NCBI GenBank assembly: GCA_900538765.1
Contig: UQAB01000005.1
Location: forward strand, 1-64,000
Length of the DNA: 64,000 nucleotides
Source of the DNA: an uncultured Azospirillum sp.
GTDB taxonomy: Bacteria; Pseudomonadota; Alphaproteobacteria; RF32; CAG-239
Direction of reading: 5' to 3'
Below the pieces are notes generated by a model that ran no database searches, had not been told where the DNA came from, and saw only the letters and a program-made list of their open reading frames with translations. Shown here one piece after another: positions 1 to 8,110 of the stretch. Within the stretch, counting starts at the first letter, position 1, and the number at the start of each line of letters is the position of its first letter. The position numbers were made by a program, and so were the translations under genes.

Positions 1-456
1 AGCGCGGGAGAATGTTCGTCCTGCGACGGCAAGAAATACAAGGTAAAATGCGACCCGAATGCTTATGTCAACGGTTCTGTTTGCGGGGCGCAGGGCGGCA
101 GCGGCGGAAGTTGTTCGGACGACAGCGGCACACATTACAAAAAGTGCAACTGCCCGAATAATTACGAGTGGAACGCGGGGCAGAAGAAATGCGTTTGCGC
201 GACAAGTTTCAAATATGCCTGCAACGGGACGGGATACGCCGGCGGCGAGGGCAACAGCTGTGACGGGAAGTTTGGCAAGTGCCGATGCGCCTCTGGGTAT
301 ACATGGGATGCTGCGTCGGGGGCTTGCGTTTGTTCAGGGACGGACTGGTGTGCGATAAACCAAAACTGCGGGGCTTTGGGGTATGCGCAACAAAGTTGTG
401 AGGGGGCGGCGGTCAAGTGCCCCTTTGATACATCTTACGTTTTCTGTTTGGACTAG
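1..456 (+). CDS. Secreted Cys-rich repeat protein, C-terminal part (5' truncated by window edge)
   Basis: An open frame runs from base 1 to the TAG at 454-456, giving the last 151 residues of a larger protein. It is built of Cys-rich modules of the form C-x-GKY/F-x-x-C-x-C-x(3)-Y-x-W-(x)n-C-x-C, ending in a CGALGY...C...KCPF...C module. That last module matches the N-terminal module of the paralogues at 471, 5286, 50982 and 61941. The spacing of cysteines suggests an exported, disulfide-bonded protein, although the signal peptide would lie outside the window. Function is unknown. It is followed 14 bp later by a paralogue on the same strand, so the two probably form one transcription unit or a tandem duplication. 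Confidence 0.75.
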   Translation, partial: SAGECSSCDGKKYKVKCDPNAYVNGSVCGAQGGSGGSCSDDSGTHYKKCNCPNNYEWNAGQKKCVCATSFKYACNGTGYAGGEGNSCDGKFGKCRCASGYTWDAASGACVCSGTDWCAINQNCGALGYAQQSCEGAAVKCPFDTSYVFCLD

Positions 457-470
457 AAAGGAGAAAAGAA

Positions 471-1343
471 ATGAGAAGAATATTTTTAATGAGTTCGGTT
501 TTGTTTGTGGCTCCTTTCACTTTTGGCGAAATGGGCGAAGTTTCGGCGCAGTGCGTGGCAACAACGGATTGCGCCAGTTTGGGATATACCGAAGCCTCCT
601 GTCCAAACGGCGGCATAAAGTGTCCCTTCGGAAATTCTTGGAATTGCAAGGGGGACGGCTGCGGGACATCTTATAAATATACTTGTACCGGTGCCAACCA
701 GATAAAACCGATCAGTGGAGCCTGCGGCGGAAAATATGTGTCCTGCTCGTGTGCGCCCGGCTATGAATGGAAAAGCGGCGCTTGCAGCAAAGCTTTGCCT
801 AAATGCCAGATTGGCTATATTTATTATACAGATAATACCTGCTCTTATAATATGGACAGTACAAAAACGCCTAAAGGGGTTGTGGTTTATGCTAAATCTG
901 GCGGCGGCGGATATGCTGTAACAGGCCCCAGTTCTAGTGCGCCCAACAGTTATCTTATGGAAAATCACTATTATGATAATATGCCTAAATTATCCTTGGC
1001 AGAAGCAAAAACAAATTTCAATGACTATGGCGGATTGGGAATTCCTGCTGGTGCGGCACAATCTATGCTGAATAATATGACCGAAGTAGCCTATGGATTA
1101 GCTAAAGCAAGATTCGTAAATTTTGAAGATTTTTCTTGGGCAAATTACCGTAGTTTTATAACCAGCACAGCCGTTGAACCGACAACAATCGGTGGTGGAA
1201 AAGCTGTTTGGGGTTTCAGTATAAGGCTAGGCTATTATACCGGCTCAGGAAGTAATTTAACTTTTGACACAAGTGGTTTGATACAAATACCGCTAAGTGC
1301 TTTTGATGGTAATATTTATATGTGGCAAGGTTTTGAGTTTTAA
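471..1343 (+). CDS. Secreted Cys-rich paralogue with unknown C-terminal domain
   Basis: 290 residues starting at an ATG with a good Shine-Dalgarno (AAAGGAG) just upstream. Residues 1-26 form a signal peptide ending near VSAQ. Next comes the shared module QCVATTDC...LGYTEASC...KCPFG, a second Cys cluster (CGGKYVSCSCAPGYEW) and the linker ending in NTCS. The C-terminal half begins with KGVVVYA, matching the GVVxYI strand of the paralogues at 5286, 50982 and 61941. After that it diverges strongly and lacks their GKWCLPAAG block. It is probably exported across the inner membrane and held together by disulfides. Ligand and role are unknown. Confidence 0.75.
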   Translation: MRRIFLMSSVLFVAPFTFGEMGEVSAQCVATTDCASLGYTEASCPNGGIKCPFGNSWNCKGDGCGTSYKYTCTGANQIKPISGACGGKYVSCSCAPGYEWKSGACSKALPKCQIGYIYYTDNTCSYNMDSTKTPKGVVVYAKSGGGGYAVTGPSSSAPNSYLMENHYYDNMPKLSLAEAKTNFNDYGGLGIPAGAAQSMLNNMTEVAYGLAKARFVNFEDFSWANYRSFITSTAVEPTTIGGGKAVWGFSIRLGYYTGSGSNLTFDTSGLIQIPLSAFDGNIYMWQGFEF

Positions 1344-1358
1344 AAAAGGAGAAAAGCA

Positions 1359-1523
1359 ATGAGAAAAGAAAGGAAATCGTTCTTTTGCCTGGCTGAGAAT
1401 GTTCTTGTTGATAGCTTTAGATCCCGAAACAAGTTCGGGATGACAGTTATGTTGTTGGCGGCTCCTTTCACTTTTGGCGAAAGCGGCGAAGCTTCGCCGC
1501 AGTGTGTAGCAACAATGGACTGA
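1359..1523 (+). pseudogene. Truncated secreted Cys-rich paralogue with palindrome inside the signal region
   Basis: After the same AAAGGAG leader as the upstream gene, an ATG opens a 54-codon frame ending in TGA at 1521-1523. Its end, APFTFGESGEASPQCVATMD, copies the APFTFGEMGEVSAQCVATTD of the intact neighbour. It stops exactly where the first Cys module should continue. The N-terminus carries about 25 extra codons relative to the neighbour, and these include an 8-bp inverted repeat (1421-1428 with 1434-1441). The reading is a decayed tandem duplicate that took an in-frame repeat insertion and then lost its 3' part. A short expressed peptide cannot be excluded. Confidence 0.6.
1421..1441. 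repeat. Small palindrome inserted in coding remnant
   Basis: ATCCCGAA at 1421-1428 pairs with TTCGGGAT at 1434-1441 around a 5-nt loop. It lies inside the extra sequence that distinguishes the broken paralogue from its intact neighbour, like the palindromic elements that insert in frame in other alphaproteobacteria. No second copy was noticed in this window. Confidence 0.5.
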
Positions 1524-1537
1524 CGAAGATTTAGCGA

Positions 1538-2089
1538 CTAAATATCAATCACAAAGTATTCACAGTTGGCAAAACGGCGACGAAGACCAAAATAATGTTG
1601 ATAAATATTATGCATTAACGCTCCGTGCGTAGCAACGGCAACACGGTTTCCTTCTGCCTTGCTCTTTATTTTCTCCAATGCCTTTACCGACCGGTTAATG
1701 CTTTCGCGGATACTTTCCCCGCCGGGAATTTTGGCGTCAAAATACTGGGGATGTCCTTCGTCATTGATAATTTCAAACAAATCGCCATATTTAGCATGAG
1801 CCTCTTCGCTTAACATCCCTTCGGCTTCGCCAAAATGCACTTCTTCCAAGCCACTGACACTTTCAACTTCCGCTCCGACATAAGATGCGACAATTTCCGC
1901 CGTTTCAATGGCGCGAATCATTTGGCTGGAATAGATTACCGGAAATTTCAGCACAGCAAGAGTTTGCCCCAAAACTGCAGCCTGATCTTTTCCGTTTTCA
2001 TTCAGCGGCAAATCCAGCCCTGCTCCCTGAACAAGATTTTTCACGTTACCTTCGGTTTCTCCGTGTCTGAAAATATAAAAAAGCATCAT
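1538..2089 (-). CDS. Histidine phosphatase superfamily (phosphoglycerate-mutase-like)
   Basis: About 183 residues from the preferred ATG at 2089. An ATG at 2125 is in frame but lacks a ribosome site, whereas AAAGAAAGGG precedes 2089. The catalytic RHGETEGN motif sits at residues 8-15, and the second catalytic histidine is in ATHGALMHN near residue 155. The family transfers phosphoryl groups through a phospho-histidine. Members include cofactor-dependent phosphoglycerate mutases, alpha-ribazole phosphatases and broad phosphatases, and the substrate cannot be told here. A paralogue with the same C-terminal NCEYF ending lies at 6496-7038. Confidence 0.85.
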   Translation of the reverse strand: MMLFYIFRHGETEGNVKNLVQGAGLDLPLNENGKDQAAVLGQTLAVLKFPVIYSSQMIRAIETAEIVASYVGAEVESVSGLEEVHFGEAEGMLSEEAHAKYGDLFEIINDEGHPQYFDAKIPGGESIRESINRSVKALEKIKSKAEGNRVAVATHGALMHNIYQHYFGLRRRFANCEYFVIDI

Positions 2090-2278
2090 ATCCCTTTCTT
2101 TAATTATTTGGTTTAGCGTAACCACAAAATGGTAAATTTCAGGTTAAAGACATATACATACCCGATTGATATAAAATGTAATATTTATTGATGTTATAAC
2201 TGCGGTTTCTTAATTGTTTATTTATATATTTCAGTCATGATTTGCGGTGAAATAAATTACTCTAGGAGACAAAAAGAT

Positions 2279-4897
2279 ATGGCTGAAAAGAAAATTGACG
2301 CCCAAACGGAGCTCGACGAGCAGAAGTATGTTGACGAACTGGTCAACAAAGTAAGCGCCGCTCAGAAGATTTTTGCAACTTATTCCCAGGAACAGGTTGA
2401 CGAAATTTTCAGGAGAGTTGCACTGAAACTCAGTTCTCTGCGCATTCCTCTGGCTAAAATGGCTGTGGAAGAAACCGGCATGGGCGTATGGGAAGACAAG
2501 GTTATCAAAAACCATTTTGCTTCCGAATATATTTACAACAAGTTTAAAAATGTCAAGACCTGCGGCGTGATTGCCGAAGATCCGGCTGGCGGCATGATTA
2601 AAATTGCCGAACCGCTCGGCGTGATTGCCGGTGTTGTTCCGACAACAAACCCAACGTCAACGGCGATTTTCAAAACGCTTATTGCATTAAAGACCCGCAA
2701 CGGCATTATCTTTTCACCACACCCACGTGCGAAGAAGTGCACGGTTGAAGCGGCACGTTTGATGCTTGAAGAAGCGGTTAAAGCAGGCGCTCCGGAAAAC
2801 ATTATCGGCTGGATTGAGAATCCGAGCATTAACATGACCCAACTGTTGATGAGCCATCCGAAAGTCGACGTTATTCTGGCGACCGGCGGCCCAGGGATGG
2901 TTAAATCAGCCTATTCTTCAGGAAAACCGGCTCTCGGCGTCGGCGCCGGCAATGCTCCGGCTGTGATTGACGAAACGGCAGACATTGAAACCGCCGTCAG
3001 TTCAATTTTGATGTCCAAGACATTTGACAACGGCATGATTTGCGCTTCCGAACAGTCTATTGTCTGCGTTAAAGACGTTTATGACGCTGTTAAGGAAGAG
3101 CTTGTCAAACGCGGCGCTTATATTTTGACGTCCAAAGAAAAAGAAAAGCTTGGCAAAGTCATTATGATTGATGGCAAGCTGAACGCAAAAATCGTCGGTC
3201 AAAAAGCGGCAACCATCGCTGAAATGGCCGGCATTAAAGTTGCTCCCGAAACAAAGGCGTTGGTTGCCGAAGCCAAAGAAGTCGGTTCTCACGAACCTTT
3301 CTCGGCCGAAAAGCTTTCTCCGGTTCTGGCTCTTTATAAAGCCGCCAATTTTGAAGAGGCAACAGCCAAGGCCAAAGAATTGGTTACCTTTGGCGGTGCC
3401 GGACATACATCCATTTTGTACACGGCGCAGCATAACGATGACCGCATCAAATATTTCGGCAATGAACTTCATACCGGACGCATTATGATTAACTGCCCGT
3501 CCGCTCAAGGCGCCATCGGCGATATTTACAACTTCCGTCTGGAACCCTCTCTGACTTTGGGCTGCGGTTCATGGGGCGGAAACTCGGTCAGTGAAAATGT
3601 GGGAGTGAAACATCTTATGAATATCAAATCTGTCGCCAAACGCGAAGAAAATATGCTGTGGTTCAGAGTTCCGAGCAAGGTTTATTTCAAGCCGGGTTCT
3701 CTGCCGGTGGCATTAAAAGAACTGAAAGGCAAGAAAAAAGCCTTTATCGTTACGGACAAACCGTTGTTTGATTTGGGATACACCAAACATATTACTGACG
3801 TTTTGGAAGAAATCGGCATCGCTTATCAGATTTTCAGCGACGTTAAGCCGGATCCGGATTTGACGACGATTAATCAGGCCATCAAGATGGTTGACAGCTT
3901 CAGTCCTGACGTTATTATTGCACTCGGCGGCGGTTCGCCGATTGACGCGGCCAAAATTCTGTGGCTGATGTATGAACATCCCGAACTGAAATTTGAAGAT
4001 TTGGCTATGCGCTTTATGGATATCCGCAAGAGAATTTTTGAATTTCCGCCTCTTGGCGAAAAAGCAGCTATGGTTGCTATTCCGACAACATCAGGTACCG
4101 GTTCGGAAGTTACGCCTTTCTCAATCATCACTGATGACTCGACCGGCGTAAAATATGCGATTGCCGACTATGCCCTGACACCGACTATGGCTATTGTGGA
4201 CGCCAATCTGGTTCAGTCCATGCCGAAAGGTCTGTGCGCTGCGTCCGGTATTGACGTTATGACTCATGCGTTGGAATCTTATGTTTCCGCCATGGCTACC
4301 GAATTTACCCGCGGTTTGTCAATTCAGGCCGGCCAGCTGATTATGCAGTATCTGCCGAAATCTTATGCCGAAGCAGAACCTTATGCCCGCGAGCGTGTTC
4401 ACCATGCGTCAACAATCGCCGGCATGGCTTTCGCCAACGCTTTTCTTGGCGTCTGCCACTCTATGGCACACAAACTCGGCGCGGCTTTTCACATTCCGCA
4501 CGGTTTTGCCAATGCCCTGTTGATTTGTCAGGTTATTCGTTTTAACGCAACGGACAAGCCGACCAAGCAGTGCATTTTCCCGCAGTATCGTTTTCCGAAT
4601 ACTAAGGCGGCTTATGCTTCCTTTGCTGCGGCTCTGGGCATCAATGGCAAAGATGATGACGCCAAAGTCAACGGCTTAATCAAGGCTTTGCAGGATTTGA
4701 AAAAGACACTGAACATTCCACTGTCAATTAAAGACTGGGGTATTTCGCGCGAAGATTGGGACAACGCTATGGAAACGCTTCCAGTTCTGGCTTTTGACGA
4801 CCAGTGCACCGGCGCTAACCCGCGTTATCCGCTGATTGAAGAAATCAGAAAACTTTATGAATATGCTTATGAAGGAAAAACTGATTTTGATATCTAA
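2279..4897 (+). CDS. adhE: Bifunctional acetaldehyde-CoA/alcohol dehydrogenase
   Basis: About 872 residues, the usual AdhE length. The start at 2279 (MAEKKID) follows CTAGGAGAC; an upstream in-frame ATG at 2237 lacks such a site. The N-terminal half is a CoA-acylating aldehyde dehydrogenase with the catalytic Cys near residue 255 (GMICASEQS). The C-terminal half is an iron-type alcohol dehydrogenase with GGGSPIDAAK near 549 and metal-binding histidines in THALES and CHSMAHKLGAAFHIPHG. It reduces acetyl-CoA to ethanol and reoxidises NADH, so it marks mixed-acid or ethanol fermentation. Transcribed alone, ending at the hairpin at 4914. Confidence 0.97.
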   Translation: MAEKKIDAQTELDEQKYVDELVNKVSAAQKIFATYSQEQVDEIFRRVALKLSSLRIPLAKMAVEETGMGVWEDKVIKNHFASEYIYNKFKNVKTCGVIAEDPAGGMIKIAEPLGVIAGVVPTTNPTSTAIFKTLIALKTRNGIIFSPHPRAKKCTVEAARLMLEEAVKAGAPENIIGWIENPSINMTQLLMSHPKVDVILATGGPGMVKSAYSSGKPALGVGAGNAPAVIDETADIETAVSSILMSKTFDNGMICASEQSIVCVKDVYDAVKEELVKRGAYILTSKEKEKLGKVIMIDGKLNAKIVGQKAATIAEMAGIKVAPETKALVAEAKEVGSHEPFSAEKLSPVLALYKAANFEEATAKAKELVTFGGAGHTSILYTAQHNDDRIKYFGNELHTGRIMINCPSAQGAIGDIYNFRLEPSLTLGCGSWGGNSVSENVGVKHLMNIKSVAKREENMLWFRVPSKVYFKPGSLPVALKELKGKKKAFIVTDKPLFDLGYTKHITDVLEEIGIAYQIFSDVKPDPDLTTINQAIKMVDSFSPDVIIALGGGSPIDAAKILWLMYEHPELKFEDLAMRFMDIRKRIFEFPPLGEKAAMVAIPTTSGTGSEVTPFSIITDDSTGVKYAIADYALTPTMAIVDANLVQSMPKGLCAASGIDVMTHALESYVSAMATEFTRGLSIQAGQLIMQYLPKSYAEAEPYARERVHHASTIAGMAFANAFLGVCHSMAHKLGAAFHIPHGFANALLICQVIRFNATDKPTKQCIFPQYRFPNTKAAYASFAAALGINGKDDDAKVNGLIKALQDLKKTLNIPLSIKDWGISREDWDNAMETLPVLAFDDQCTGANPRYPLIEEIRKLYEYAYEGKTDFDI

Positions 4898-4913
4898 GGA
4901 TTGATTTTAAGAC

Positions 4914-4938
4914 AAGCCTCCGATTTTCGGAGGCTTTT
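4914..4938 (+). terminator. Rho-independent terminator of adhE
   Basis: AAGCCTCCG pairs with CGGAGGCTT around an ATTTT loop, followed by TTTTCC. It lies 16 nt after the adhE stop. Confidence 0.85.
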
Positions 4939-5023
4939 CCTTTTTCAGGAAAGAAATTGTCAACAAGACGGAAAATATTTAATCAGGCTTCGTCTTTGTG
5001 AAAAACATCTTGCTAAAACAACG

Positions 5024-5229
5024 TCCCTGTGTTACCCTGATATTAAGCAGTAGAGTTTGCTGCTCAGGGCGTAGTAACCCTTCATAAAGTCAGTCGTCAA
5101 GCATAATTACGACTTTAAATAAGTGTATGCTGATATCTGTCTACAATAGTGCTAGGGACGGATGTCGGCGTTATAAGGCTTCGCACGAAAGCGCTGAGCC
5201 GTTTGACTTTATACGGTTACTAACATCCG
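5024..5229 (+). ncRNA. Candidate structured RNA leader, copy 1 (class not recognised)
   Basis: This stretch is strongly similar to 61680-61883, and both sit just before a secreted Cys-rich gene. Helices visible here: 5045-5051 with 5058-5064; GGG/CCC at 5067-5069 and 5078-5080; AGCATA/TATGCT at 5100-5105 and 5126-5131; CGGATGT/ACATCCG at 5159-5165 and 5223-5229; CGGCG/CGCTG at 5166-5170 and 5192-5196; CCGT/ACGG at 5199-5202 and 5213-5216. The loop of the last hairpin (5205-5212, GACTTTAT) is complementary to 5084-5091 (ATAAAGTC), a pseudoknot. In the other copy that pairing is kept by different bases. It could be a riboswitch or attenuator aptamer, or a stand-alone RNA ending at the terminator. 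Confidence 0.7.
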
Positions 5230-5279
5230 CCCGTCTTCTTCATGAAGCGGGTTTTGTTTTAACTTAAAGCAAGGATGTT
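5222..5279 (+). promoter_or_regulatory. Possible Shine-Dalgarno sequestration element
   Basis: AACATCC (5222-5228), the 3' strand of the CGGATGT helix in the RNA, is also complementary over 7 bases to GGATGTT (5273-5279), which includes the Shine-Dalgarno of the downstream gene. The two pairings exclude each other. The same arrangement exists in copy 2 (61876-61882 with 61930-61936). That both are used is inference. Confidence 0.45.
5230..5260 (+). terminator. Terminator-like hairpin between RNA leader and CDS
   Basis: CCCG-T-CTTC (5230-5238) pairs with GAAGCGGG (5244-5251) around TTCAT, followed by TTTTGTTTT. It lies 26 nt before the start codon of the secreted protein, where a riboswitch expression platform would be. 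The same hairpin, with a changed loop, follows copy 2. Confidence 0.75.
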
Positions 5280-5285
5280 TTTAAC

Positions 5286-6101
5286 ATGAATATTAATCTT
5301 AAATTTTTACTCTGCGGAGCGGCCGTATGGCTTGGCTGTTTTCCGCAATCTGTTACAGCGCATTGCGCTGTAACAGATTGTTTGCAATTAGGCTATACTT
5401 CTCTTGAAAAATGCGACAATGGCTTAAAATGCCCGTTTGGCGAATATTGGGCTTGCCCTGCTCCTAAAGAAGAAAAAGCCATTCTCGGAGAATGTACCGG
5501 TTATGCCAAAAACTGCAAAATAGGGCAGATTTTGAACAGTGACGGAACTTGTTCTGATTATCGTGTCAATGGAGTTGAGCCCGTTGGTGTCGTTGCTTAT
5601 ATTGGCACTGATAACTGCGGCCAAGCACTAGCTTTGGAAACGTTAAAAAAAGATGCAATTGACGGTATAGCATGGTCAAGAGAAAAAGTAGATATTCCAG
5701 GGTTGAAAAATTCGGATGGCAAAACCGATTTTGACAGCTGTAAAAATACGCAAACTGTTTTGGATTACAGTTATAAAGCGTATGGAGACAGCGCATCAAG
5801 TTATTATCCGGCTTTCTGGAATGCACATGATTATACGCCGAGTTCAGCGCCATTGACAAAAGGAAAATGGTGTCTGTCTGCCGGAGGTGTCTTGGTTAAT
5901 GTTTATAAAAATATTGACGCCATAAACTTGGGATTTACCAGAATCGCAGCGGAAAGCTTTGGAGGCAATCATTATTTGTGGTCATCATCTCAGTATTCGT
6001 CTGGTGAGGCAATGTCCTGGCAATTTCGTTGGAACTCTTTGACGACAACAAACAAGTTGACGGACAGGTATCATGGTGTTCGCTTTGTTATAGAATTTTG
6101 A
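5286..6101 (+). CDS. Secreted Cys-rich protein with DUF1566/C-type-lectin-like domain, RNA-leader controlled
   Basis: 271 residues. The ATG follows AAGGAT about ten bases upstream. Residues 1-25 form a signal peptide. Residues 26-60 carry the module CAVTDCLQLGYTSLEKC...KCPFGEYWAC, and 70-95 carry CTGYAKNCKIGQILNSDGTC. A domain beginning GVVAYIGTDNCG follows, with GKWCLSAGG near 198 and a C-terminal WSSSQYSS...W...VRFVIEF block. The W-S-S plus VRPV-like ending resembles DUF1566 and formylglycine-enzyme/C-type-lectin folds. Its closest relative here is the product at 61941, nearly identical at the N-terminus and divergent afterwards. Probably exported; ligand unknown. Confidence 0.8.
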   Translation: MNINLKFLLCGAAVWLGCFPQSVTAHCAVTDCLQLGYTSLEKCDNGLKCPFGEYWACPAPKEEKAILGECTGYAKNCKIGQILNSDGTCSDYRVNGVEPVGVVAYIGTDNCGQALALETLKKDAIDGIAWSREKVDIPGLKNSDGKTDFDSCKNTQTVLDYSYKAYGDSASSYYPAFWNAHDYTPSSAPLTKGKWCLSAGGVLVNVYKNIDAINLGFTRIAAESFGGNHYLWSSSQYSSGEAMSWQFRWNSLTTTNKLTDRYHGVRFVIEF

Positions 6102-6114
6102 TTTTCTCCGTCAC

Positions 6115-6145
6115 AAAAAAGGAGCTGAAAATCAGCTCCTTTTTC
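6115..6145. terminator. Bidirectional terminator
   Basis: GGAGCTGA pairs with TCAGCTCC around AAA, flanked by runs of A on the left and T on the right. It separates two convergent genes and overlaps the stop of the minus-strand gene. Confidence 0.85.
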
Positions 6146-6486
6146 TAGCCCATGAGTTTGCCGTTATGAGAAACCGCATTGGCCGGCATATCTACAAAGT
6201 GAATCCCCACCAGAGGCCCTTCGGCATTGAAATGCATTTGAGCAAAATCGAGAAGCTGTTTGGCTAAATCTGCCTTTTTATCGCCATAGCCGATAGATTT
6301 GACTTCAATCAAAGCACCGGGATTTTTGCGGCTTCCGCCAAAAGCAATCGTCATACCGGTGTTTATTTTTACAGTGACGGCGCTTTCCGGCTTATTCAGC
6401 GTTTTGACAATCATATCCGTTACTTCCTCCAACATTGCATCGGTAACAGTTGTTTTGACATTGGTATCTATCGTTACAAAAGGCAT
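6145..6486 (-). CDS. MIF/4-oxalocrotonate-type tautomerase family protein
   Basis: 113 residues with a clear TTAGGAG ribosome site. Pro2 immediately after the initiator Met (MPFVTIDTNV) is the catalytic base of the tautomerase superfamily once Met is removed. The length and a central MTIAFGGS stretch resemble the macrophage migration inhibitory factor branch (phenylpyruvate tautomerase-like). The physiological substrate of bacterial members is usually unknown. It lies 9 bp downstream of the histidine phosphatase gene on the same strand, so the pair is probably co-transcribed. Confidence 0.8.
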   Translation of the reverse strand: MPFVTIDTNVKTTVTDAMLEEVTDMIVKTLNKPESAVTVKINTGMTIAFGGSRKNPGALIEVKSIGYGDKKADLAKQLLDFAQMHFNAEGPLVGIHFVDMPANAVSHNGKLMG

Positions 6487-6495
6487 ATGTTTCTC

Positions 6496-7038
6496 CTAAA
6501 TTTCCAGTTCAAAATATTCGCAGTTATTAAAACCGCGTTCTTCATTAAATCGGTCATACCAAAACAGACTCATAATGTGTCCATGCGTGGCAACGCCCGC
6601 AGTATAATGGCGGCAGTTTTTCTTTATATAAGCCAAAGCCTGTTTAAAACGCTCCAAAGCTTCAGATTTGCTTTCTCCGCCGGGAATTTTGACATTCCAA
6701 TGAGAATCCGGAACATTGACCAATTGCTCAAAAAGTTCCTGACCGTATTTTTTTATCATATCAGCTTCATACATCCCCTCTGCTTCGCCAAATCTCATTT
6801 CCTGAAGCCCGTCAACGACTTCAACCGGCGTGTTATGCGCCGAGGCTACAATATGCCCGGTTTTGTTGGCTCGCTCAAACGGGCTGGCATAAATAATCGG
6901 CAAATTTACAGGCGCCAGTTTATCCCGCAGTTCTTCCGCCTGTTTAATCCCTTCCGAATTGAGTTCAAAATCCGGCGTTTGGCAGATTTTCAAATCATTG
7001 CCGTCAGTCCGTCCGTGGCGAAAAATATATAATTTCAT
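6496..7038 (-). CDS. Histidine phosphatase superfamily protein (second paralogue)
   Basis: 180 residues starting MKLYIFRHG after a GGGGG ribosome site. RHGRTDGN at residues 7-14 carries the phospho-accepting histidine; ATHGHIMSLF near 150 carries the second. The IPGGES block and the NNCEYFELEI ending match the gene at 1538-2089, so the two are paralogues of one subfamily. Substrate is unknown. It is the first gene of a two-gene unit with the tautomerase. Confidence 0.85.
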   Translation of the reverse strand: MKLYIFRHGRTDGNDLKICQTPDFELNSEGIKQAEELRDKLAPVNLPIIYASPFERANKTGHIVASAHNTPVEVVDGLQEMRFGEAEGMYEADMIKKYGQELFEQLVNVPDSHWNVKIPGGESKSEALERFKQALAYIKKNCRHYTAGVATHGHIMSLFWYDRFNEERGFNNCEYFELEI

Positions 7039-7104
7039 TTATTCCCCCTTTTTTGTTCCGCTTTCAATATAAGCGCAAACAAGACGAAATGCAAGACATA
7101 ACAA

Positions 7105-7133
7105 AACCCGCAAGGCCGGTTGACCTGCGGGGT
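7105..7133 (-). terminator. Terminator of the 7144-7980 gene
   Basis: Read on the minus strand, AACCCCGCA...TGCGGGTT forms a stem followed by TTGTTATG. It lies just past the stop of the minus-strand gene. Confidence 0.6.
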
Positions 7134-7143
7134 TAATAAATTT

Positions 7144-7980
7144 TCAGAGGCGCTTGAAGCTGACATTGATTTTTTTGCGGCTGTAACGGACATACAGGCG
7201 TTTGACCTGTGCCTGTTTCTGGTTATTGCCAATCGGGTAACGAATATCCAAATCCTGCCAGTTAAAAGCCTCACGGCCGTTAAAAATATTAAAATAAGAG
7301 GCCAGCGTGACTTTTTTGTTCATCTTGCGCTGGATTTCCCAGGCGATAAACATATTCTGCGCAGACGTTCCCAAAATACGCGGTATCAAAACATATTTCT
7401 GCGGAAGTGCCGGATACAACTTAAGCCAGGCGTTTCCGGCCTTTTTACGGCTTCCGTTCTGACACTCAAACGTTTTGGCATCCTCTTCCATAACGTATTT
7501 TTCAACATCTGCCTTATTCAGGCGCCAAGAAGGGATAAGCAGGAAATTATTATTAAAGTCAGCAACCAGCTTGAACTTTTCGCTGCCGATTTCCGTTTCC
7601 ATTTCTTCAATGTGCTCGTCTTTAACAACAAGGCGCGGCTTCGTTTCAATCTGTGTTACAATATCATCTTCCCGGTCGGTGATTTTGCCGAAGACCTCCT
7701 GAGGAATAATGAAACGGCGGTTGTTTTTGTCTTCATCTGAAACAAACTTCGGAATAGCAACATAATGCTCGAATGTCCCCTGTTTGTTTTTATAGACATT
7801 ACAAATCCAGATGTCATAGGTTTGTCCCTGCCTGAACACCGGTTCTTCATTTTCCAACCATGCGCCCCAGCTTTTCAGACAAGTCAGACGGCGGAATGTC
7901 GGTTTGCCGATAAGTTTGACGTACTTACTGTTTTTGTACTCTTTAGCGACATTTTTTTCTGAAAAATTAATCTGTTTCAT
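7144..7980 (-). CDS. Unknown protein, N-terminus related to neighbour at 8111
   Basis: 278 residues, no signal peptide or membrane segment, rich in Lys and aromatic residues. I do not recognise a family. The first 90 residues align with those of the next upstream gene (8111-8809): V-x-KE(Y/F), a RLxCLxS block, G-x-x-YD-x-W. The C-terminal halves differ, so this looks like a duplicated N-terminal domain with exchanged or diverged ends. The ATG has no Shine-Dalgarno; the leader is almost all A and T, as in several other genes of unknown function here. A TTGCAA-N16-TATGGT promoter is plausible upstream. Confidence 0.7.
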   Translation of the reverse strand: MKQINFSEKNVAKEYKNSKYVKLIGKPTFRRLTCLKSWGAWLENEEPVFRQGQTYDIWICNVYKNKQGTFEHYVAIPKFVSDEDKNNRRFIIPQEVFGKITDREDDIVTQIETKPRLVVKDEHIEEMETEIGSEKFKLVADFNNNFLLIPSWRLNKADVEKYVMEEDAKTFECQNGSRKKAGNAWLKLYPALPQKYVLIPRILGTSAQNMFIAWEIQRKMNKKVTLASYFNIFNGREAFNWQDLDIRYPIGNNQKQAQVKRLYVRYSRKKINVSFKRL

Positions 7981-8057
7981 AATTATAAATATTTAAAAGT
8001 TAATAAAATAATATTTTTATGCGCTTACCATAACACTTTTGACAAAATTTGCAACAA

Positions 8058-8095
8058 CAAAAAACCGGGCGCTTTTTTTCAAGCAATCCCGGTTT
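8058..8095 (-). terminator. Terminator of the 8111-8809 gene
   Basis: On the minus strand AAACCGGG pairs with CCCGGTTT (8062-8069 with 8088-8095), enclosing a GCTT/AAGC inner stem, followed by TTTTGTTG. Confidence 0.7.
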
Positions 8096-8110
8096 GGCGA
8101 AAGAAAAGCC

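Noticed and set aside
5197..5222. Group II intron domain-V-like stretch (GAGCCGT...ACGGTT) in RNA copy 1
   Set aside because: It is too short, lacks the usual tetraloop and no maturase or other intron domains are present; the other copy keeps pairing but not these bases.
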